From Hermodice carunculata (taxonomy: Eukaryota; Annelida; Polychaeta; Eunicida; Amphinomidae): a DNA stretch of 64,000 nucleotides. A model generated the notes under the pieces. It was not told where the DNA came from and did not search any database. It saw only the letters and a program-made list of their open reading frames with translations. Positions 13,401 through 25,861 of this stretch are shown here, piece after piece. A program made the position numbers and the translations under genes. The DNA is taken from positions 74,058,785 to 74,122,784 of the forward strand of contig OZ026623.1 of the NCBI GenBank assembly GCA_964020975.1, read 5' to 3'. How positions within the stretch are numbered: the first letter of the stretch is position 1; every line of letters starts with the position of its first letter.

Positions 13401-13674
13401 TAAATGTTGCCCATTCAATAGGCTGATAACAAGGTACTGTTATCCAGTAGGGTGAGTGACCAAAAAAGGTAAATATCATCGCAGAGCATGAAGTCTCCTT
13501 CCTCCAACTTGGTTGCCTGTAGCTTGTAAGATCCTTAAGTATGTCTACAGCCAGTAAACTCCAAGAAATGTTTATTCGAAGAAATTTGGACATCGACATA
13601 CTAATTTTTGCACCAACATGGCTCCACTGATTAACGATAATAGAGTCGTTTGTCACCCATATAGGTTGCATATC
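10483..13674 (-). CDS. 3' coding exon of a type C LGR / GRL101-like GPCR (CTLD, LDLa x4, LRR, 7TM)
   Basis: The exon encodes about 1,063 residues. I start it at 13674 because the minus strand reads tttacatattacag|GAT, a good splice acceptor in phase 0; the 16 in-frame codons before it look intronic. In order it gives: the second half of a C-type lectin domain (WVTNDSIIVNQW ... three late Cys ending FMCKI, 13674-13393); a second lectin-like segment (TKHWLLISKKC ... FQHAAQIC, about 13323-12920); LDLa modules at about 12798-12694, 12621-12508, 12291-12190 and 12189-12070, the first with a textbook six-Cys DGHTDCSENEDED pattern; an LRR N-cap and about six LRRs (about 12057-11470); a Cys-rich hinge; and seven helices (about 11346-10530). 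TM3 ends in SWERF where DRY is expected. TM7 reads ADTMFVNVSY with no clear NPxxY. (GAT)n codes for six Asp in the second extracellular loop. The family is LGR type C/GRL101-like, a plasma-membrane receptor. The ligand is unknown. Confidence 0.93.
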   Translation of the reverse strand, partial: DMQPIWVTNDSIIVNQWSHVGAKISMSMSKFLRINISWSLLAVDILKDLTSYRQPSWRKETSCSAMIFTFFGHSPYWITVPCYQPIEWATFMCKILTVPVGIASWVKWHERVLMRKTCTKHWLLISKKCIYPAFGDFLTFQHAAQICVVMNAFVYRFNTLNVAFTNNLILKLYKDLTHSRFHIFQRNCKSLVTFYNLAWIVKILQMTHGKHLIVIRNTTNEKQAMFSIKPNAINSSESSYFFYHFLLQNNCNFKTYIPLVNINLQLYTNYSHYPVTHNSVLCQTQPYVMKIGCLIGQFQCKNEECLPIHYRCDGHTDCSENEDEDNCTMCFVFQNASVLTTDYCAEKCTLPLCTCGQEYFQCAFKGCVPLSKICDSIKDCYDETDETSCLQLEAQSNFPSAIENTLSDIDICFNANWVPCDKRSKYPCYRRTSSCQYDIDRYGNTMHCQNGAHLINCKHRTCPSLFKCPNNYCVPIRMICDHKWDCPGGVEERECTNFAFPHFFRCKYEKSYLHQMEVCDGIVQCVESFDDEYLCEVERCPNKCKCVGYYLQCVNLNMTSFPHLSVQQRAVIFCGNNIRSWKKVAPIMYNIFRLHIGNNHILKIEPLSFFHFGSLRELNISYNHLEVLRPNTFFGLVSLGNIFLAGNPLRIVQHLSFKGLSSLLRLDLHGLNVTVVDAGSFMGMKNVEVIDMSQNLLRGVSSDIFHSLIKLRCINLTQNTIKQSIFSDFVLLRNLSSFESDYFHFCCFLPSVDTCAPNPLCFIGCGRLLPSIGQKTIMSTVGLCILFANAIAFLFNLPKTTKSTQGLLRQYLTLVEIVTSLHICMLLMADSVFGDIYADFDIQWRFSLLCAVGRFISSWSSCCRLVIILMLSWERFVDIVLLFKIQLSSYKTKAMFTFLWSVLLIVSSVMVTNLKVDDDDDDSPLLILYGSLCVSKVRFMWSTGWLYICFLTVRIATWLSYLLGHTSIWITLEMTSKKAGRKSRNSKFTLNILLSIVFGILIITLTIIELVFQQIQTKNHESFRWLIILSIIIPSLADTMFVNVSYQQSFVLVSKLKFFWQQF
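10909..10926 (-). repeat. Coding (GAT)n run giving DDDDDD
   Basis: A short in-frame trinucleotide repeat in the receptor's second extracellular loop (KVDDDDDDSPL). Copy number may vary between alleles. Confidence 0.85.
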
Positions 13675-13929
13675 CTGTAATATGTAAATTGTTAATCGTG
13701 TAGGAGTTGCTGACCTCCACATTCAATTACAGTAGGGTCAACATCAAGGGTGACAATTCAACATTGATCCAACATAGTATATTTACAAGGACAAAATTAT
13801 AATGATATTGTTCCTACACACATTACTCTAAAACCTACAAAGTCGATATAAACTATTTTATGCTGGTCTAAGTAGTGTATGTTATGTTTGAGTGATCATA
13901 GGGGTGCATGAAAATGTCTGCGACCATGA

Positions 13930-13931
<2 letters not shown>

Positions 13932-14024
<93 letters not shown>
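13932..14024. repeat. (AT)n microsatellite
   Basis: About 46 uninterrupted AT units inside the receptor intron. Confidence 0.98.
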
Positions 14025-14026
<2 letters not shown>

Positions 14027-17000
14027 TTTGAGAAAACATTTGTCTATCAATCAAAGTGTTTACACAATGATTTAAATATATACAATATATTAATTATCAG
14101 GCTCTATGCCTAAATGATAAAATGGCTGCAACACTGTACTGTACAGTCTTGTGGAGCTTAATTATTGCTGTATCTTTTAAAGAATGTTTTTATTAATTTT
14201 GCTCTCTGACAGTTAATATTATGGTCGTTTGATGAACCTCAAAGTTAGAGCATTCCTACTGGCAGGTGGCTCCCAATGGTTCTTAATATAGACTTTTTAC
14301 TTTCAACAAAGAGTTAGAATTTTACGTTTCACAATAGGAATATGGTCATTAATATACTCCGACATTTGTACATATTGTGCAGTATTTAGTAAAACTACGT
14401 TTATAATCTGGGGAAAGTTTCTTAGAGAACAAGACAAACTGCTACACGTTTCGTGTGACAAGAAAAGTAGCCTTATGGAAGGGTCTGTGTAATGAAGTGT
14501 ATTCAAATCGTTGAATTTAAAGTTAAAAGAAAAACTTCAGATTTAGGCATGTGTGTCTACAATGGGAAACAGGACAGACCTAGCGAATGATGAAAATATA
14601 TTCAATCCTTAGAGGGTATCCTTTGATAATTTTAACATTTAAAGCAGCAATGTGCAAAAGGGAAGGATGCTTAAAACGGAAGAAGAAGGACATATTTACT
14701 TGGAAGATAAATAAGGAATAAGAAAAAGATATGGAAAATAGCTTTTACATGCATAGGTATGCTATAAATATCTTCATACCTGTATAAAGCTTAGTTTTAA
14801 TTGTATTCATGTAAGGCTGCTAATTCAAAATTCCGATACTTTTTTTTTTCTATTTTTTTCTGAAAAATGCAGGATCATATATTTTTTTGCAGATATTCAA
14901 AGATAAATCCTCGGCTGCTAGCAATTATAAACTTCATTGAACTTAGTATTTAGGAATTCTGATAAATTACTGCTAGCATCAGGCTGAATAGACAGCTTGA
15001 AATTACACAGTTGCCTCACTAAAGTTGTATAGTCTGCATAAAAGATGGAAACAAAAGGAACTAGAGGAAGAATGATTACTCAAGGCATGTCCAAGCTCTC
15101 ACAGAAAACAGTCAAAGAGCAAGTAAAGGACACAGTTTGACTGGTTTGTAAAGCTACTTTTTTCTGGTCAAAAATGTCAAAAATAAAGATTACAGATTAC
15201 AACGGCTGAAATCATAGATCCAGATCCTTTTCTGATGTCCAGCAAGATGTTACTGTGGTTCACTAAACAAGGCATAGGTATTATACAGGTGCAAAACAAA
15301 AAAGTGTGGCAAGCCCAGCTGGGTACTTTTGTAGCAGACAATGGATACAAGCTATCAAATAGTACCACTTTCTTCTTTAGCGTCTCCAAGTGTCATTTGA
15401 TTGTGTTTAAAACGAAGACAAAGTAATTTACATTGTGCCACAAAAAGAATAAGACAGTTAAGGAGTTTCAGCACTAGCGAATCCACAAAAGCTGGGGTTC
15501 TGCCTATTGAAATGGGTGACCATTCTATGACCTATATAATTCTAAAGTCATCTTTATTCTTTCAGTTCCACATTCTGGACGTAGTCAACAGTCCAAGAAT
15601 GCTGAGGAAAGTTTTTGACCTGGACCTTTATATCATGTGTAGCAACAGGCATGCTTGTACTTGAAATAAAGGTCTTTTTATAGGAAACGTGAGACTAGCA
15701 CACATATTTTGGTACACAGCAGTTCCTTTTCAGTACTTCAACTTTAGTCGCAAAGTTATCTAAACAAGAGAATATATACCGCCATGAATTACAAATGATA
15801 TCATCACTGAATTTATTCACTGGAAACCTTAACAATTTGGCAAGCACCTACATACAGTAGTAGGGATATTCTGTGATGCTGCTAATAATTTTTATCTAAG
15901 TTTCACGTTTTAAGTTACCGAAGGGTACGCTGATAATTTAAAAAAAACCCTGATTACAGATAGAAATGTCTCACCATCATGCATCTGGCAGGAAAGACCA
16001 CAACATACATCAACTCCTGCACGAGTTGCCGAAAGAGAAAAAGAATCTTGTGACATCAACATGGAGCCATAAAAAAAGAATATTGTTCAGTTTATCAAAT
16101 AAAGCTGAAACTAACTCAAAACAGCTATGGAAACCACATGAAAAGGTACTAATCATGTGAACACAGTTGAAGCATGTACTACATCTTCCCAGTAAGTCTC
16201 ATACAATGTGAGCCTTATGGAGTTGTACTATCCTTCAGAAACAGTAGCATTGGGTACAGTGCAATATTTTCACTTAATGTTTCAGGCCAAAAGTTAAGTT
16301 TTTTGTTTGTTTGTTTGTTTTTTTTAAAACTAGATGCTAAATTTACCACAAATCAATTCAAATGTTGTTAGTCATCTAAATCGACAGGTCTTGATAACGT
16401 ACATACCCAATTCTTGGAAATATGCTGCGAATGTTGAGGCGGCACCATTATGCATGCACCTTTCCAACACTACATCGCCGTGAAAAAAACATATGGTGCC
16501 ACTGACATCCAAGGCTGACAGTCAACTCAGCCCCTCCAATTATTGACTTTTTACTAACATGGCTGTGTGAATAAATATTTTGGAAACAGCAGTCCAAATT
16601 GAGCCCCCAGCCTACACGAGAAGACTCAAAATTCAATCTAGGGGACAGTCCAGCGTCAGAGAGACGCACGCCTGCCAGCAACAAATGAGAATAAATCATA
16701 TTCTCAGGAATATTGAAAGGGTACATTAATACGCTGGTCTAACTAGATCTGAAAAACGCGATCGGTACACTTTTATTGAACCTCAAATATTTGGGTATCA
16801 GAAATACTGAATCAAGTTGGTTTGACAGTACTCAGAGCAACATACCTTGTGTGTAGAATATCAAAGTTTGTTATCTGAACCTCGATCTACCATGTGACAG
16901 TGCATACTGCAAGGGTCCACTCTGGGTCCACAATTGTGTGTATTATACCTAAATAACCTGACGCAATCGTAAAGCAGGGAAATAATGTAAAGGATGACAG

Positions 17001-17619
17001 AAGGACTAAGTCTTTTATAGCCATCCAGCTCATCAAATGCACTGACAGAAAGTTTGAAAATGCTAATAAATGTATACATAAAAACCCCTGTACAATAAAC
17101 TGAAAAATAAAGTGCATCAGCAGCACATGATCAAAACTACTAATAAATCTAAAGCGAATAAGAAATACTGGGACCAGCAGGTGGCTAATTGTATGTTAAT
17201 TTTATACATGAGGGCGGCCAGTAATAATGATCCCTTGTTATCTGAAAAAGTGGGTTGCACCTCAGCCAATGATATCTTTGGTCACTGGCCAGGCCAAGAG
17301 AGACGAAAGAAAAGATAATTATCACATGGCCATTGTAGAATGACGTCACAGCTGAAGAGCTTTCTCAGGAAGTAAAAAGTGGCTTAATTTTTCTGCCCAC
17401 TTCCTATTACCTTTGAGTCATTACATTATTTGGTCTATGTTTTGACTACAAATTTCGGCATGGTACTCGTACAAATGTAGGTACGAAGATTACAGTACGA
17501 GACTTTACAAACTTGATACAGCCACAGTTGCAAAATGCAAGAATTTTGGGCATATGTATAAATTAAAAAGGTATTCCACATATAAAATCGCCGTATATAT
17601 ATACATATTTTTTTTCGGA
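14025..17619. other. Unassigned intronic sequence
   Basis: AT-rich, with no gene or element I can name. Small open frames here show no domain features. Confidence 0.55.
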
Positions 17620-18060
17620 ACATTATGGTATCATTGTTGCAGACAGGGATTGGTTTAATAATTATCTCACTGATACGAAACAGTTTATACATATACGAAT
17701 CAACGGATCTTATTCTTCATTTGTGGCATGTGGTTTACCGCCAGACTCAATTTGTGGCCCATTAGTATTTTTGATTTATGTAAATGATTTTTAAAATTGT
17801 CTTAACTTTGGTAGTGCTATGGGCAGATGATACCAACACTGTCTATAGTGGGAACAGCATTGATGTTAGAAACTGAATGTAGAATCAGACTTGGCAGCAT
17901 TAATGGATTGGTTCAATATAAATAAATTTGCCTTGAATTTGAATAAATCAAACTTGATAATGGAATTCTTTGGGACTAAACCATTCAATCAAATCTTACC
18001 ATTGTAGCAGAAAAAAATCGTTCTTTCTATAAATTATACCTTTTTACTATCTTTCAACCT
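17620..18060 (+). mobile_element. Decayed LINE fragment (reverse transcriptase)
   Basis: Readable RT blocks on the plus strand are DWFNNYLTDTKQF near 17650, CGLPPDSICGPLVFLIYVNDF near 17730-17792 (normally GVPQGSxLGPLLFLIYxNDL), a broken ADDTN box near 17825, and the thumb-proximal WFNINK...LNLNKSN region near 17905-17955. Stops and at least two frame changes separate them. This is a CR1/jockey-like LINE scrap lying antisense in the receptor intron. Confidence 0.8.
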
Positions 18061-21000
18061 GTCTTGAATGACTTGATGAGTCAATCATTTATAAATTTTG
18101 GATTGGAATGTGGCAAAACGTAATTATATATTATTTGACACACAATAACATATCAAAAAAGCACAAATGTTCACATACATATGAATGTACACTGCATTCA
18201 AGAAACAAATATGAATAATGCTTTGGTCAAGGAAAGGACACTATGCTGAGGTGGCAGACTAGCCTGGATAATGAAACCAAAATAATCATACAGTAATTGG
18301 GTTTACTATTGCGGTTAAGGAAATACATGGATCCAAGGTAGCCCACTCACTAATAAAGTGGCTTAATTTTGTCACTGTTTGATCGTTGATGCGTTGTGCA
18401 CAAAGACCATAACATCCCACCGGAGGCAAAATAACAGCAACTACACAAAAGAGTTAGCATAATCATGCAGCATTGCTATTTGACAGACTCACATATGCAG
18501 AACATAGTGTACGTTGAAATTTGTTTGAGTTAGAGAGCAGGATATTTACCACTGACACAATCTTAATTTTAAATGTTTCAATGGCTGTCCTGGATTGGTG
18601 TAGTGACTCATGTTCCTTAATCATTTTCATAAAGATGATATAGCGATACATAAAACACGGTGAAAACAATCTGTTGCTTGCATAGCGAACACCATAGTTT
18701 CAATTCGAAAGGAACCATGTTGCAACCAGCTGGGCAGAAAACTTATCATTTTTGAAAGACACCCAGTTAAAGAAATATTAATAAAGTATTCATACCCATC
18801 TCCTCATATAAGGCGGTTATTGACTGTATTTATATTTTCATGCTCTTACGTGTGATATCCTGTTACTCCTATAGATACTTTTTTGTTTTAATATCAGGGC
18901 TTCTTTGTAATTGGTCATTAATTATTTTTCAATTCATGTAATTCCGTATCACTCAAAGCTAAACCATCTGTGAGGCATGAAGGCCCAGTCACGGAAATAG
19001 CCAAATGGGCAGTGTGCCCACAGTAACTTGGATGCTTTTGACAGATACTCTGAACGCCACATACTCTTACAAATTACAATGGGCTTGTCACACTAATGGT
19101 CCGTACAAAACAAACTTCAAAGACTGCTGGCAACATGATGGCAGGTGAGGCCCCACAGCTCAATAGGGCTTATTCAGCATCAGTTAGCTAGGACTGCAGT
19201 CCATGTGTCCTGCTTTAGTGAGGTTGAGGTCTTCTGCCTGGGGGGATCACTTGCTCTTCCTGTTGGACAATTGTACATTTGCTGCTTGACTCAAAAAACA
19301 AGGAAATACCAGATCCAACAGATTGATCTCGCTTACACAGACCATCATGCTTTGTTTTCTTGAAAGCAATAAGAGTAGCATCGTGTAGGGTTTCTCACTG
19401 TTGAGTCTGACTTGTTCAGTCTAAAAATTCAGATCAGTGAACTGGACAGTACACGATAGATAGTTCAAGTGAACATCAGATGGTGACTTCACGTTGACCA
19501 ATGTGCAAGGGGGGGGGGTGGGTGGGCAAAAGTTGCCTTCCTATCAATCTTGAAAAGCTGGCATGGCAGCTGATACGTTATCGTTCATGATGGCAACTGC
19601 TATCATATACCTGCTACCCATTCCTATTCTCCCAAAGGTTTCATCACTTTCCCGTCATGGTCCGTGTGTTATGCAGACCACCATATTATCCTTTGACGTC
19701 GGGGTGTGCGTGTAACATGGACCCCATATCTTGTTGTCATTGAAAACGAGCAAGTCTCGTATTTATTAGGGTCTACATGTTGCAAAAGGCATTCGCGATA
19801 GTATATAACTATGAACAAGTATCAATATGTCCAAAACATGTAATATATGACATATTTTATATAGTTCATGGCACTCTATTTGGAAAAGTTTTATACTTAT
19901 TACGTAATTTGGGGTATTGCATTAAAATCAGTTTGTATATTAACCTCTTGTGACGTGAAAATGTGCAAACCAAAGGAATCAATATTGACTTTTTGATATT
20001 CAAAAGTGATTTTGGCATATGATACTAGCAATCTTTTGCATAATAAATAAAAATAAAAATGGATTAATTATGTGAATTGAGACCAGTAGGGTAGGGCAAT
20101 GGTAGAACTAGTTTCTACAACGGGCAACCTACAACCGTGTTTCTCTCAACCCAGAAATTAGCATGGATAACGTGTTCTCAGTGATTTAAATAGGACAAAA
20201 GGATGGCATGTGCTTGCTCTTAATATTTTATCCGAACCAAGGTCAATAAGATACAAAAAAGACAGGAAACAGATCTCCTTCCAGGGACTCTTCTGTGGCC
20301 CTGAGAGTTTTGATGAGTAAGTTCTCACAAGGCTGTACTGGCTATGTACATTTCTGTGACAGCCTACATGAAACCACATTCCCATCTTACCAGGGAGTCT
20401 TTGGCTTCGCATCTGAACACTGTCACACTGAAAGCTCTCCAAGATGTTGGTTCAAATGGTATATTTTATTCGGGATAGATTTCAGCAGAAGTTGGTTCAG
20501 AATGAATAAGGTTACCATTCTGCCATAGTATTTACTCTGGATTTGAGGGGTGAAACATGGAACACAATGATGTTTCCAAGCGTATTGATAGGTTTCACAT
20601 CATACACCAGATAAACATCTTGCCTTCGCATGATGATATGTATTTTTCATACCAGCAATATAATGTTTGGCTGTTGGGATACATATATGACAAACTCGGA
20701 TGAATAAAGGAAGGGCAGAGGTACAAGCAATGTATTTTCTCTCGCTATCCAGACATGCAAAGAAATTGCAATAATCATGCCTTTATTTTGATTTCATGGT
20801 TAATACTCATTAGTCAAAGACTTTAACAAAGTGACTCATGCCCTCTGAATCCAGTCCTTATCTAATGCTTTACACAAGTCTGAGCTGAACATGCTTTGGG
20901 GATTTATGGTTTACCTGAAGTGGTTCTTAATTCACATAGCTGGTTGAAGCAAACTCTGTTTACAAATCTTTGAGATTTCTTTAGGGTTAGTGAAGCCTCA

Positions 21001-21409
21001 CATTATTTGGAGCTGAAATATAAAGTTGGTTAAGCCAGCGTCCCCCCATAGTTGCCAAAGACCTTGATTTTAACAGAAGTATGTCGTCAGAGGACGCGAG
21101 TTCCATGTTGTTCTGCTTCTCTGGACATATCGAGAATATGTTCACACTTCATGAAGTTCTACAGATAGAGGAATAACAAACCTTACCTTTTGGACTGCAA
21201 TACCTGATTGATGTGAAATCTGTCATACTAGATTAAAAAACTATGCACTCACTGTCCAGCAGATGTAATCTTTCTTGGCTTTCCTATTTATATCAACAGC
21301 TGCAACAATGCAACATCTTTCGTGTAATTCTCAATGGACCTCCTCCCCGAAAAGAAAAGCAAAATATGTGTCTTCACTTGCTGTTTAGTGTTTTCAAGTA
21401 TAATCTCCA

Positions 21410-21412
<3 letters not shown>
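18061..21412. other. Unassigned intronic sequence
   Basis: No gene is recognised. The one distinctive site is a G-rich tract at 19509-19526, listed separately. Confidence 0.55.
19509..19526 (+). other. G-rich tract, candidate G-quadruplex
   Basis: A G10 run followed by TGGGTGGG gives enough G-triplets with one-base loops to form a four-layer or three-layer quadruplex. It lies on the strand opposite to receptor transcription, so it would not be in the pre-mRNA. Confidence 0.5.
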
Positions 21413-21504
<92 letters not shown>

Positions 21505-21560
21505 CTCAGTCTGTCTGTGTGTCCGTCCGTCTGTCTGCCTGTCCCTATTTTCCTAACCAA

Positions 21561-21622
<62 letters not shown>
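21413..21622. repeat. (ATCT)n compound microsatellite
   Basis: Two pure (ATCT)n blocks (21413-21503 and 21561-21622) are separated by a degenerate ctgt/ccgt-rich stretch that looks like decayed repeat. Open frames across it are artefacts. Confidence 0.97.
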
Positions 21623-21623
<1 letters not shown>

Positions 21624-23005
21624 CTGTATATATTTATTTTTATTTGTACCCATACTGCTTTCTAAATATAAGGTATTGTAACATAGGTTTGAGGATATAA
21701 GTGTAAGTACCCTAGTTGTAAAATACTTATATGGGGCCCACCATTATAATGAAGATTGTAGTTAACCATGTGTCAGATTAATAGCCCTGAGTTGTCCTAT
21801 CTGAACCGGGTACCAGAAAGTGTTACCACGAACATAAAATCTTAACCATACAGCTTCCCTTTAATGGGGCAAATGGTATCGCTGAATACCCTATGGTGCT
21901 GAAGCGGCGATTTTCATCAATTGTGTTATTACTTTACAGTCCTCATTTGCTTCCTTTCCTTTAATTTCCAATCCCAATATGTAAAGTAACAAATACCTGA
22001 GGTCTCATTTGTTATCTGGCACCATCATACTTATGAGAGAGAATAAGGATCACTCTTCTCACTTGACAGAGAAAAGTAATGAATTGCTTTTAAAAATTTT
22101 CTTTCAATAAAACATTTAAAGGTGTAAGATCATCTACAGCATTTTTGTGTTGAATCTCCAATTTTACAAGCACTTGGTCAGTAAAGGAAACTGACGCGAG
22201 CCTAAAGAGACAAATACCCCTTGAGCACAAAGCGCATATAGTATGATAATGAAGGGATAATTCGATTACCCTTTTTTAATTTTCTCAATTTCTTATTTTC
22301 TCTTCTTAACTTCTGATTTTCACATTCGAGTGCCCTTTTTTTCTTTCACAAGTAGAGTGTGGGTATGTAAGAAGTTGTTGCATTTTAAAAAACACTTACA
22401 GCTCCTCTTATACTATCATTACATACAAAGAAAATAATGTCATCAATATTTTGTTGTGCGAAACGAATTTTATCTATTGAATGGCTGTGGGTAAAGGAGT
22501 AGACAAGCCAACACTTATAACTCACTTTATAATAAAAAAATCAGCCAATTTCCCAATATTAATAAATGACCAACTAACACAATTTGACAACAGATCAATG
22601 TAATGAATCGAGCGTACCACGTGCACTTCATTTATGATTCATAATTTTTTGAATGATTGCAGAATGTTGATGTACAATCTTATCCTAGTAATCTTATTCG
22701 AATGATTTGATGAATATCATTCTGGTATTTATTCTCTCTGTCCTAGCACAAATTATCTGTGGTGAAAAGGACAGTACGATATTCCTTCTTTTATTGCGAG
22801 TGTGCTGTGGATTTATTGTGTTATTTTGAACAATGTGGCAGTTTTGATGTATATTAATTTATTATAATATCTTTACAAGTCACCCTCAGCTTGGCACTGA
22901 ACCTGATGTTTGTCCTTACTGTTCCGGATACCTTTTTGATGTATCACAACCAGTAGGACCCACATGCCCAGATGGACATGTTAAAAACATATCCAATTAT
23001 ACTGA

Positions 23006-23048
<43 letters not shown>

Positions 23049-24167
23049 GCCAGGCAACACCACAAGACATTCTCTCGTTTTAAGTCCATTATTAAATATA
23101 CACTTTATCCACACTGTAAATTTAGCAACCGTAATTTGTGTTTGTCACCTTTAGGTTGTCACATGTTTTTAACAATTACATTTTGAAACAAATACAAGTA
23201 TTCAGCTTGACATATAATATTCAAAGAAAAAAGTACTGAGAGGTCAGTATCATATTGGCGGAATTTTGACATGATTTTCACGGGCACGTTTCAAATTGTT
23301 TCCAACTTATTTCAAGTCTTTTCAATCAGCTCCGTTATAAGACTTGTCAACGTGAGAAGCAGAGAAACTATGCATTATTCAGCATAAATATTATGCATGC
23401 CATATGTGAATGCACAATAATGTTTATTTCAATATATGTGAATCGAGACCGATGACAAAACAATAATATTCAGGATTCTCCAAATGGATTTATGAGTTAT
23501 CTCGAGGTGAGAATCCCTTAATGCTAATGTGTTGCAATTTAATTGATAACGGTTTAGGGTCGGAGGTCAGCATATTATATATTAGATACGTATAGTAATA
23601 AGAGAGATTAAGTCTGTTGTAATAATAGTTTCATATTTATGATGTAATGGGAGTGCTATTTACAGAATGCTTAAATTAGTTATTTTTCTTCTATTGCTAA
23701 CAATATATGTTTATAAGGCTGTATTTATCAACGTTTTGTTTTGAATCTTCATGGTCCACAGAATTTTTATGTTCGATATAATGCGTCACGAGTCAGTGGT
23801 CATGGCTTTAGTACTGTCCTGGTGACACGTGACAGGAATTACGTACTGGCGTTGCTGCTGCCTGTAAGTGCTCATATACATGTATGTAGAGGCCAAACAT
23901 GCGCTTGTCCGCTTTCTTGCATTCGCTTTCTACCGCTGAGAATCAGCAAACAGAAGATCTGCTCAAGCCAATCCGAGTCTCCTCCAAATTAATCAATCGG
24001 TTTTTGCGGTCGTAATGTTTGTTACACACTTCAATTACGGATAGCCATTGGCCCGACTGATTTCTCGGCAATACGTCTCTACGTAAAATTTATTTTTTTC
24101 CATTCTTGCGGCGCGCATGTTTTCCTCCCGCCACGGCTTGTATAACTGTAGTTTGGACGTAGTTATA
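21623..24167. other. Unassigned intronic sequence
   Basis: No gene is recognised. It contains the pure A36 run at 23011-23046. Confidence 0.55.
23011..23046 (+). repeat. Poly(A) run, 36 bp
   Basis: A pure A36 tract. It could be the tail of a retroposed copy, but I could not recognise a SINE, LINE or mRNA in the sequence to its left or a target-site duplication around it. Confidence 0.9.
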
Positions 24168-25861
24168 TACTGAACCAAAAAAATAACGCAACTTTTTCAT
24201 TTGGGTTTATTTTCACATTGGAACTGTATTTAAAGTTCAGAAATATACGAACCGTTGTTAAATCAGTCTAAAATAATGCACCAAGTAGTGTGACCTCAAG
24301 GTCGAGTACCCTGACCTTGCCATGGGGTCATTGTCATGAATCAAGAGTGACTACAGCAGGCTATTTTACGCAAGTCTCTGACACCTGAAATTAAGGTTGC
24401 CAAGTCTTTGATTCTGGGACAGGAAAAGGCCACATTGAAATCAGCCCAAGTGTAACTGTGTGCAAGGATATGAGGCTTTCAAAGTTTGGTGGTTGTGCTG
24501 AATCAAGGACAACTGCAGGATTCAGTGTTACCCACATGACTAAAACATTCGCACCTTTACTGGTTGGGTGTAGCCCCTCACGGACAATAAAAGGGCAGCA
24601 TGGGATTCATTTGGCACAGTATTCCAAGAACTATGGGTCGATTATCAACAGTAGATCGGGAGAGAGGAATTGGCATGCTACAGGCTGGTTTATCTGCAGC
24701 AGAGGTGGCAAGAAGACTGCAAGTCCACAAATCCACTATATCCAGACTTGCTACAAGATTCCAGGAGACTGGGGCTACAGCTGATAGACAGCGTCCTGGG
24801 AGACCAAGAGAAGCCACACCTGCACAAGACAGATACATCAGGGTGTCACATCTGCGGAACAGAATTCGACCAGCCACTAGAACTGCACAACAGACACCTG
24901 GCAGAACCAATAACAGAATATCTGCCCAGACAGTCCATAATAGACTACAAGAACACCATCTATGCGCCAGGCGTCCTTACAGGGGTCAAATTTTGACACA
25001 GGCAAGAAGGCAAGCCCGACGACAATGGGCTACTGCCCATACTCGCTGGACCCATCAACAGTGGAGGGATGTGCTATTCACCGATGAATCCCGCTTCACC
25101 CTGTATCATGCAGATGGTAGGACACGTGTTTGGCGACGAAGGGGAGAACGCTACTCAGATGCCTGTGTGCTGGAAACAGATAGATTTGGAGGTGCATCAG
25201 TGATGGTGTGGGGTGGAATTTCATTCACAGCCAAAACCCAGCTAATCTTCATTGAAGGCAATCTTAATGCTGCCCATTACAGGGATGAGATCCTTCAGTC
25301 TGTTGCTGTCCCTTTCATTAGACACCATCAACTCCACTTGCTTCAACAGGACAATGCTCGGCCCCATGCCGCTAGACTGAAGATGGATTTTCTGCAAGGA
25401 GAAGGAATTAACGTTTTGCCATGGCCAGCCTTCTCACCTGATATCAATCCCATTGAGCATCTTTGGGACTACCTTGACCAGCGTGTTCGGAGACGGGATC
25501 CAGCGCCCACCAACTGCCAGCAGCTTCGCCAGGCTCTTCAAGAAGAGTGGGATCGTGTGCCCCGGCAGATGGTGCAGCAGCTAGTGTCATCCATGCGCCG
25601 ACGTTGCATAGCAGTTACAGATGCTGATGGTGGTCACACACAGTATTAGTGGACATGCCAATTTATGAACTTTACAAATCAATGTTGCCCTGTTTATTGC
25701 CAGCTGGTCGCGCCCTCGTTGACAGTTTCAAGTTTTTGTTTTTCACATGTTATGCCAAAAAGACTGCAGAATATGGATCTAATTTGTTTCTGTGATATGA
25801 AAGTAAAAATAAATATTTAAGTTAAAAAGTTTAAGGGTTGCGTTATTTGTTTGGTTCAGTA
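24168..25861 (+). mobile_element. Complete Tc1-like DNA transposon, 1,694 bp
   Basis: The element starts with TACTGAACCAAA and ends with its reverse complement TTTGGTTCAGTA. The first 25 bp of the two inverted repeats match at 24 positions. A TA dinucleotide flanks both ends (24166-24167 and 25862-25863), as expected for Tc1/mariner target duplication. It carries one uninterrupted transposase gene and an AATAAA near 25808. It sits in the receptor intron in the orientation opposite to the receptor. The near-identical ends and open frame suggest a young insertion. Confidence 0.96.
24633..25649 (+). CDS. Tc1-family transposase (DD34E), intact frame
   Basis: The protein has 338 residues from the Met at 24633 (MGRLSTVDRERG), the usual start for the family; an in-frame Met 11 codons earlier at 24600 is possible. 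Counting from 24600, an N-terminal paired-like helix-turn-helix region (LSAAEVARRLQVHKSTISRL, residues 31-50) binds the inverted repeats. It is followed by the GRPR linker at 67-70. The catalytic triad is Asp162 (FTDESRF), Asp251 (QQDNARPH) and Glu286 (NPIEHLWD), with 34 residues between the last two, giving DD34E. Length and all key residues are normal for a cut-and-paste Tc1 transposase acting in the nucleus. No break is seen, so it may still be active. Confidence 0.96.
   Translation: MGRLSTVDRERGIGMLQAGLSAAEVARRLQVHKSTISRLATRFQETGATADRQRPGRPREATPAQDRYIRVSHLRNRIRPATRTAQQTPGRTNNRISAQTVHNRLQEHHLCARRPYRGQILTQARRQARRQWATAHTRWTHQQWRDVLFTDESRFTLYHADGRTRVWRRRGERYSDACVLETDRFGGASVMVWGGISFTAKTQLIFIEGNLNAAHYRDEILQSVAVPFIRHHQLHLLQQDNARPHAARLKMDFLQGEGINVLPWPAFSPDINPIEHLWDYLDQRVRRRDPAPTNCQQLRQALQEEWDRVPRQMVQQLVSSMRRRCIAVTDADGGHTQY

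Noticed and set aside
13675-13722. ATG at 13722 as the start of the GPCR protein
   Set aside because: The 16 codons after it lack a signal peptide, and a good splice acceptor follows at 13675. The protein would begin in the middle of a lectin domain.
22890-23046. Retroposed mRNA or SINE ending in A36
   Set aside because: No recognisable internal promoter, coding homology or target-site duplication. The A run alone is not enough.
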